NCBI GenBank assembly: GCA_900466745.1
Contig: UBNE01000018.1
Coordinates: forward strand, 1 to 64,000
From: Hyphomicrobiales bacterium
GTDB lineage: Bacteria > Pseudomonadota > Alphaproteobacteria > Rhizobiales > Beijerinckiaceae
Direction: 5' to 3'
Length of the DNA: 64,000 nt
The translations under genes were made by a program, and so were the position numbers. Position 1 is the first letter of the stretch. The number at the start of each line of letters is the position of its first letter. Below are positions 59,275 through 64,000 of this stretch, piece after piece. The notes below the pieces were generated by a model. The model was not told the DNA's origin and did no database searches. It worked only from the letters and a program-made list of their open reading frames with translations.

Positions 59275-61626
59275 TCACCCCGCCTTCTGCACGAACGAGT
59301 CCAGCACCATCTTGCGTCCGGCCTTGTCGAAATCGACGGTGAGCTTGTTGCCGTCGACGCTGGCGACGGAGCCGGGACCGAACTTGATATGGAAGACGCG
59401 GGCCCCAGTGCCGTAGGCGGATTCGCCGGTCGATTTCGCCGTCAGCTCGCCTTCGATCAGCATCGGCCCGCGCTGGCGCGAGCCGCCGAAGCCCCGGCCG
59501 CTGTCGGAGAAACCGCCATTCTTCGCCCGGTTCTCCTGCGCGCGCTGCCAGCCGGGCGTGTTGTAACTGGAGCCGAAGCTCTCCATCCGGTCGAAGCGCG
59601 AGGCGCCGTAGCCGCCCTGCGAATAGCTGGTCGGGGCCTGCTCGACCTCGACATGCTCCTCCGGCAGCTCGTCGATGAAGCGGCTCGGCAGGCTGGTCTG
59701 CCAGAGGCCGTGGATGCGCCGGTTCGAGGCGAAATAGAGCTTCAGCTTCTTGCGGGCGCGGGTGAGGCCGACATGGGCGAGGCGGCGCTCCTCCTCCAGC
59801 CCGGCACGGCCGTTCTCGTCGAGCGCGCGCTGGTTGGGGAAGAGCCCTTCCTCCCAGCCGGGCAGGAAGACCGTGTCGAATTCCAGCCCCTTGGCGGCAT
59901 GCAGCGTCATGATCGAGACGCGGCGCTCGGCCTCGCCGCCATCGGCATCCATCACCAGCGAGACGTGCTCGAGGAAGGCCGGCAGGTCGGGGAACTCGTC
60001 GAGCGAACGGACGAGTTCCTTGAGGTTTTCCAGGCGTCCGGCGGCGTCGGCCGAGCGGTCCTTCTTCCACATCTCGGTGTAGCCGCTCTCCTCCAGCACG
60101 AGCTCGGCGAGCTCGCCCTGGCGCATATGCTCGGCGCGGGCGGACCAGCGGCCGAAGGCGTCGACCAGCTCGCGCAATGCGGTGCGGGCCTTGGGCTTCA
60201 ATTCGTCGCTCTCGACCGCGGCGCGGGCCGATTGCATCAGCGAGAAGCCGGTGGCGCGGGCATGGTTGTGCAGGAGCTGGACGGTGGCGTCGCCCAGCCC
60301 GCGCTTGGGCACGTTGACGATGCGCTCGAAGGCGAGGTCGTCGGTCGGCGAGACGACGCAGCGCAGATAGGCGAGCGCGTCGCGGATCTCGGCGCGCTCG
60401 TAGAAGCGCGGGCCGCCGATGACGCGATAGGGCACTCCGGCCTGGACGAAGCGCTCCTCGATCTCGCGCATCTGCGCCGAGATGCGCACCAGCACCGCGA
60501 CCTCGCCGAGGTCGTGGCCCTTGGCCTGCATCGCCTCGATCTCGTCGGAGACGAGGCGAGCCTCCTCCTGGCTGTCCCAGGCGCCGGTGATGGTGACCTT
60601 GTCGCCGGCCTCGCCCTCGGTGCGCAAGGTCTTGCCGAGGCGGCCCTCGTTGCGGGCGATCAGCTTCGAGGCGGTGGCGAGGATATGGCCGGTCGAGCGG
60701 TAGTTGCGCTCCAGCCGGATCACGGTCGCGCCCGGAAAATCGTGCTCGAAGCGCAGGATGTTGTCGACCTCGGCGCCGCGCCAGCCATAGATCGACTGGT
60801 CGTCGTCGCCGACGCAGCAGATGTTGCGCCGGCCCTGCGCCAGCAGCCTGAGCCAGAGATACTGCGCCGTGTTGGTGTCCTGATACTCGTCGACCAGGAT
60901 GTAGCGGAAGCGCTCGTGATAGGTCTGGAGCACGTCCGGATAATCGCGGAACAGCGTCAGGCAATGCAGCAGCAGGTCGCCGAAATCGACGGCGTTGAGC
61001 GCCTTGAGCCGCTCCTGATAGGCGGCGTAGAGCTTGCCGCCCTTGCCATGGGCGAAGACGGCGGCCTCGCCCGCCGGCACGTCATTGGGGCTAAGGCCAC
61101 GGTTCTTCCAACTATCGATGAAGCCGGCCAGCATGCGGCCGGGCCAGCGCTTCTCGTCGATGCCCTCGGCCTGGATCACCTGCTTCATCAGGCGGATCTG
61201 GTCGTCGGTGTCGAGGATGGTGAAATCGCTGCGCAGATCGAGCAATTCGGCATGGCGGCGCAGCAGCTTGGCCGAGATCGAGTGGAAGGTGCCGAGCCAG
61301 GGCATGCCCTCGGCGACCGAGCCGACGAGATGGGCGACGCGCTCCTTCATCTCGCGCGCCGCCTTGTTGGTGAAGGTGACGGCGAGGATCTGCGAGGGAT
61401 AGGCGCGGCTGGTCGCGATCAGATGACCGATGCGGGTGGTCAGCACGCGGGTCTTGCCGGTGCCGGCGCCGGCGAGCACGAGAACCGGGCCCTCCGTCGC
61501 CTCGACCGCCTGGCGCTGCTCCGGGTTCAGCCCCGCGAGATAGCCGGCGGCCGGCTGCGCCGCGGCGCGCGCGGCAAGGCCGCCGGGGCGCGGCGGGGGA
61601 GCGGAAAAGGGGTCTGCGTCGGACAC
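59275..61626 (-). CDS. uvrD: UvrD/PcrA-type ATP-dependent DNA helicase
   Basis: This SF1A helicase unwinds DNA in repair and replication restart. The 783-residue protein has the Q-motif LNPEQRQAVEA, Walker A AGAGTGKT (52-59), FTNKAAREM, the Walker B segment ILVDEYQDTN, DDDQSIYGWRGA, RLERNYRSTG and VSIMTLHAAKGLEFDTVFL, followed by the C-terminal region with a Tudor-like end (VFHIKFGPGSVASVDGNKL). The Tudor-like tail that contacts RNA polymerase in UvrD/PcrA appears complete. The ATG at 61626 gives the expected start. Confidence 0.95.
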   Translation of the reverse strand: MSDADPFSAPPPRPGGLAARAAAQPAAGYLAGLNPEQRQAVEATEGPVLVLAGAGTGKTRVLTTRIGHLIATSRAYPSQILAVTFTNKAAREMKERVAHLVGSVAEGMPWLGTFHSISAKLLRRHAELLDLRSDFTILDTDDQIRLMKQVIQAEGIDEKRWPGRMLAGFIDSWKNRGLSPNDVPAGEAAVFAHGKGGKLYAAYQERLKALNAVDFGDLLLHCLTLFRDYPDVLQTYHERFRYILVDEYQDTNTAQYLWLRLLAQGRRNICCVGDDDQSIYGWRGAEVDNILRFEHDFPGATVIRLERNYRSTGHILATASKLIARNEGRLGKTLRTEGEAGDKVTITGAWDSQEEARLVSDEIEAMQAKGHDLGEVAVLVRISAQMREIEERFVQAGVPYRVIGGPRFYERAEIRDALAYLRCVVSPTDDLAFERIVNVPKRGLGDATVQLLHNHARATGFSLMQSARAAVESDELKPKARTALRELVDAFGRWSARAEHMRQGELAELVLEESGYTEMWKKDRSADAAGRLENLKELVRSLDEFPDLPAFLEHVSLVMDADGGEAERRVSIMTLHAAKGLEFDTVFLPGWEEGLFPNQRALDENGRAGLEEERRLAHVGLTRARKKLKLYFASNRRIHGLWQTSLPSRFIDELPEEHVEVEQAPTSYSQGGYGASRFDRMESFGSSYNTPGWQRAQENRAKNGGFSDSGRGFGGSRQRGPMLIEGELTAKSTGESAYGTGARVFHIKFGPGSVASVDGNKLTVDFDKAGRKMVLDSFVQKAG

Positions 61627-61758
61627 GGGTGCGGGCTGCTCGTGCGTGATTCGTTCTCCGGCGAATATAGGGCGTCGATGTCAGGATTGCGCCCTGCCGG
61701 AGCGATCATTTTACATCCCGTTCCACAGGGAGGTGGCGGCAGGGGCGTCGCGGGAGGT

Positions 61759-62133
61759 TCAACGCGCCGGGAGAAGGTACTCCAGCGCATGCGTAAAGCC
61801 GCGCGGAGCTACGGAGAGGTGGTCCTCGTCGTTGAATATCGCCGATTTCAGTTTCAAGCTCGGGTATTTCCGGCCGCGTAATGCCGCCTCCAGGGTCCGG
61901 TTGTCGGCGACCATGTCGATCGTTTGGTTGTAGCGCCGGTCGCCTTTGCGCAGCGCCTCGTACTCTCCGACGTAAAGATAAACCTTGGCCGGCAGATCGC
62001 GATTGCGCGCGGCGTAGGTCGCTTCGAGACTCAGCGCGTGGCGCTTGTCGTACCAGAGGGAGGGGCAGGCGCCGGCCGCGGCGCGGGCGGGACGTGCCGC
62101 CAGAACCCGGGCGCCAATCGGGCGGATTCGCAA
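61759..62133 (-). pseudogene. C-terminal remnant of an alpha/beta-hydrolase (esterase D/Fes-like)
   Basis: The 124-codon frame encodes, after about 25 unrelated residues, a stretch starting SLWYDKRHAL and including AKVYLYVGEYEALR, YNQTIDMVADNRTLEAAL and IFNDEDHLSVAPRGFTHAL, matching the last third of COG2819-type esterases, including the catalytic His region (DEDHLS). The nucleophile Ser part of the gene is missing, so this is a truncated gene. It lies between uvrD and the acyl-CoA dehydrogenase gene. Confidence 0.7.
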
Positions 62134-62197
62134 AAGGCGAACGGCGGCATAGTCTGGTGGTTAACGACGGGGCGGTTCGCGGATCGGAGGGAAAGCC

Positions 62198-63868
62198 ATG
62201 GCGGAGCCATCGCGCGGCGATCAGGTCACCAATCAGGTGCCGGTGCTGGCCGGCTACGACGCCTTCGCCGCCGATCCGGTGCTGCCCGGCATCGTCTCGG
62301 CCTTCGGCGCCGATTGGGCGCGCGGGCGGCTGCACGAGGCCGGGCGGGCGGTGGGCTCGGCGCGCGTGCAGGAGCTCGCCTCCCTCGCCAACCGCTACTC
62401 GCCGGAGCTCAGGGCGTTCGACCGCTTCGGCAACCGCATCGACGAGATCGCCTTCCATCCCGCCTGGCACGAGTTGATCGGCCTCGCCATCGGCCAGGAG
62501 ACGCATGCGCTCGCCTGGAACCGGCCGGAGCCCGGCGCGCAGGTGGCCCGCGCCGCGCTGCAATATCTCTGGTACGGCGCCGAGAGCGGCATCTGCTGCC
62601 CGATCAGCATGACCTATGCCGCCGTGCCGGTTCTGAAGCAGGACGCCGCGCTGTGGGAGCAATGGGGGGCGCTCGTCACCTCCAGCCGCTACGATCCGCG
62701 GCAGGGGCCGGCGCAGCTCAAGACCGGGGCAACCGTCGGCACCGCGATGACCGAGACGCAGGGCGGCTCCGACCTGCGCCAGACCCAGACGGTGGCCGAG
62801 GACAATCGCGACGGCACCTGGTCGCTGCAAGGGCGAAAGTGGTTCTTCTCGGTGCCGCATTCGGATCTGTTCCTGACGCTGGCGCGGACGGGCGAGGACA
62901 TCTCCTGCTTCGCCGTGCCGGGCTGGCTGCCATCGGGCGAGCGCAACGGCGTCGCGATCCAGCGGCTCAAGGACAAGGTCGGAAACCGCTCGAACGCCTC
63001 CTCGGAGGTCGAGTTCCGCGGCGCGATCGGCCACCTCGTCGGCGAGCCGGGCAGGGGCATCCGCACCGGGCTGTCGATGAACCACAATTCGCGGCTCGAC
63101 ATCGCGGCGGCCTCGTCCGGGCTGATGCGGATGGCGGTGTCGCTCGCCGCCCATCACGCCCGGCATCGGCGCGCCTTCCAGAAGGCGCTGATCGACCAGC
63201 CGATCATGCAGAACGTGCTGGCCGACCTCGCGATCGAGGCGGAGGCCGCCGCCTGGCTCGCCTTCCGGCTGTTCGCGGCGCTCGACCGGCAAGCGGCGTC
63301 CGCGAGCGAGCGGCTGCTGGCGCGGGTCGGTGCGCCGATCGCGAAATACTGGATCACGCGCCGGGCGCCTGCCGTCGTCACCGAGGCTCTGGAATGCCAT
63401 GGCGGCAACGGCTTCATCGAGGAGCACCCGATCGCGCGGCTCTTCCGCGAGGCGCCGCTCAACGCGATCTGGGAAGGCTCGGGCAACGTCATCTGCCTCG
63501 ACGTGCTGCGCTCGCTGGCGCGGGAGGAGGGGGTGGTCGACGTGCTGCGGGCCGAGCTGATGGCGGCTGCGGGGGCGGACCGGCGCTACGATGCCGCGCT
63601 GCGGCGGCTGGAAGGCGCATTGCCGGATCTGACGCGCAACGAGGGGCAGGCGCGGCGCTTGACGGAGCAACTGGCGCTCGCGCTGCAAGGCTCGCTGCTG
63701 CTGCGGTTCGCGCCGCCCGCGGTGGCCGACGCCTTCATCGCGACGCGGCTCGGCGATGGCTGGGCCGGGCAGTTCGGCGATCTGCCGCCGGGGGTCGATG
63801 CGGCGGCGCTGGCGCGACGGGCCGTGCCGAGCGTTCCGGGTTCGCCGCCGCGCGGCGTCCCGGAATGA
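62198..63868 (+). CDS. aidB: AidB-like acyl-CoA dehydrogenase family protein
   Basis: The 556-residue flavoprotein belongs to the AidB branch of the acyl-CoA dehydrogenases, linked to the adaptive response to alkylating agents in E. coli, where AidB also binds DNA. Typical segments are GIVSAFGADWA, GICCPISMTYAAVP, GTAMTETQGGSDLR, WFFSVPHSDLFLTLAR, GLSMNHNSRLDIAA and ALECHGGNGFIEEHPIARLFREAPLNAIWEGSGNV, the last covering FAD and active-site residues. The C-terminal tail SVPGSPPRGVPE is encoded by a fragment resembling the dispersed GTCATTCCGG palindromes. Its physiological substrate is unknown. Confidence 0.9.
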   Translation: MAEPSRGDQVTNQVPVLAGYDAFAADPVLPGIVSAFGADWARGRLHEAGRAVGSARVQELASLANRYSPELRAFDRFGNRIDEIAFHPAWHELIGLAIGQETHALAWNRPEPGAQVARAALQYLWYGAESGICCPISMTYAAVPVLKQDAALWEQWGALVTSSRYDPRQGPAQLKTGATVGTAMTETQGGSDLRQTQTVAEDNRDGTWSLQGRKWFFSVPHSDLFLTLARTGEDISCFAVPGWLPSGERNGVAIQRLKDKVGNRSNASSEVEFRGAIGHLVGEPGRGIRTGLSMNHNSRLDIAAASSGLMRMAVSLAAHHARHRRAFQKALIDQPIMQNVLADLAIEAEAAAWLAFRLFAALDRQAASASERLLARVGAPIAKYWITRRAPAVVTEALECHGGNGFIEEHPIARLFREAPLNAIWEGSGNVICLDVLRSLAREEGVVDVLRAELMAAAGADRRYDAALRRLEGALPDLTRNEGQARRLTEQLALALQGSLLLRFAPPAVADAFIATRLGDGWAGQFGDLPPGVDAAALARRAVPSVPGSPPRGVPE

Positions 63869-63880
63869 CGGAAGCGGGCC

Positions 63881-64000
63881 TCAGGCCGCTTCCGGCCTGA
63901 AATTCATCGCTTCGCCATTGATACAGTAGCGCAGGCCGGTCGGCGGCGGGCCGTCCGGGAAGACATGGCCGAGATGGCCGCCGCAATTGGCGCAATGCAC
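63881..64000 (-). CDS. msrB: Peptide-methionine (R)-S-oxide reductase MsrB (5' part outside window)
   Basis: The last 39 residues and the stop codon are visible. MsrB reduces methionine-R-sulfoxide in proteins. [20 protein letters not shown] contains the second zinc CxxC pair and [11 protein letters not shown] contains the catalytic Cys of the family. The rest of the gene lies beyond base 64000. It is convergent with the acyl-CoA dehydrogenase gene, 12 bases apart. Confidence 0.92.
   Translation of the reverse strand: MHCANCGGHLGHVFPDGPPPTGLRYCINGEAMNFRPEAA

Overview
The window is a 64 kb piece of a high-GC alphaproteobacterial chromosome. The gene order mraZ-rsmH-ftsL-ftsI-murE-murF-mraY-murD-ftsW-murG-murC-murB-ddl-ftsQ-ftsA-ftsZ-lpxC-bamD-recN-ligA, the DAP-type MurE, an Ohr/OhrR pair, a CtrA-type box before ddl and dispersed palindromes of the kind I associate with Hyphomicrobiales (Rhizobiales) all point to that order. 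A Bosea-like genus is my best guess but is not proven by the sequence. Most genes run on the + strand. The strong codon bias produces long spurious antisense ORFs, which I left out.

Layout. 1-5.2 kb: the 3' part of a peptide ABC-transporter binding protein, an acyltransferase-SGNH hydrolase fusion, an FMN-dependent alpha-hydroxy-acid dehydrogenase and a cold-shock protein. 5.7-11.6 kb: a methionine-cycle unit in which an ArsR-type regulator fused to a methyltransferase overlaps metF, and metH follows; a perfect 16-bp palindrome sits before the regulator. 11.7-16.8 kb: a PhnA-like protein, a GNAT acetyltransferase, a cytoplasmic amidase, a TerB/J-domain protein, a lytic transglycosylase, the RNase P RNA gene rnpB, and divergent ohr/ohrR around two operator dyads. 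17-43 kb: the division and cell-wall (dcw) cluster. It is interrupted twice: by an AT-rich 1.3 kb insert between murD and ftsW carrying small membrane-protein ORFs, one with an in-frame TGA, and by an inverted EamA transporter gene plus a MarR relic and palindromic repeats between murB and ddl. 43-50 kb: an MBL-fold hydrolase, a DbpA-type RNA helicase, a 24-residue membrane peptide, a DUF2189 protein and ligA. 50-64 kb: an AraC regulator divergent from an MFS exporter, an AraC regulator with azlCD, aminopeptidase P, two unrecognised small genes, prmA, a diguanylate cyclase, hicAB, a UvrD-type helicase, an alpha/beta-hydrolase relic, an AidB-like acyl-CoA dehydrogenase and the 3' end of msrB.

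How the genes work together. The dcw block makes lipid II precursors (MurA-F steps in part, MraY, MurG, Ddl), supplies divisome proteins (FtsL, I, W, Q, A, Z) and continues into the outer-membrane genes lpxC and bamD. MraZ boxes overlap a promoter before mraZ, and a TTAA-N7-TTAA CtrA-type site lies 45 bp before ddl, suggesting separate control of the first half and of the ddl-ftsQAZ half. MetF supplies methyl-tetrahydrofolate to MetH under the probable control of the fused ArsR-methyltransferase.

Nothing here is an obvious defence island, prophage, CRISPR array or transposon. The parts I cannot explain from known families are the AT-rich insert at 26.75-28.04 kb and the small gene pair at 56.3-56.7 kb.
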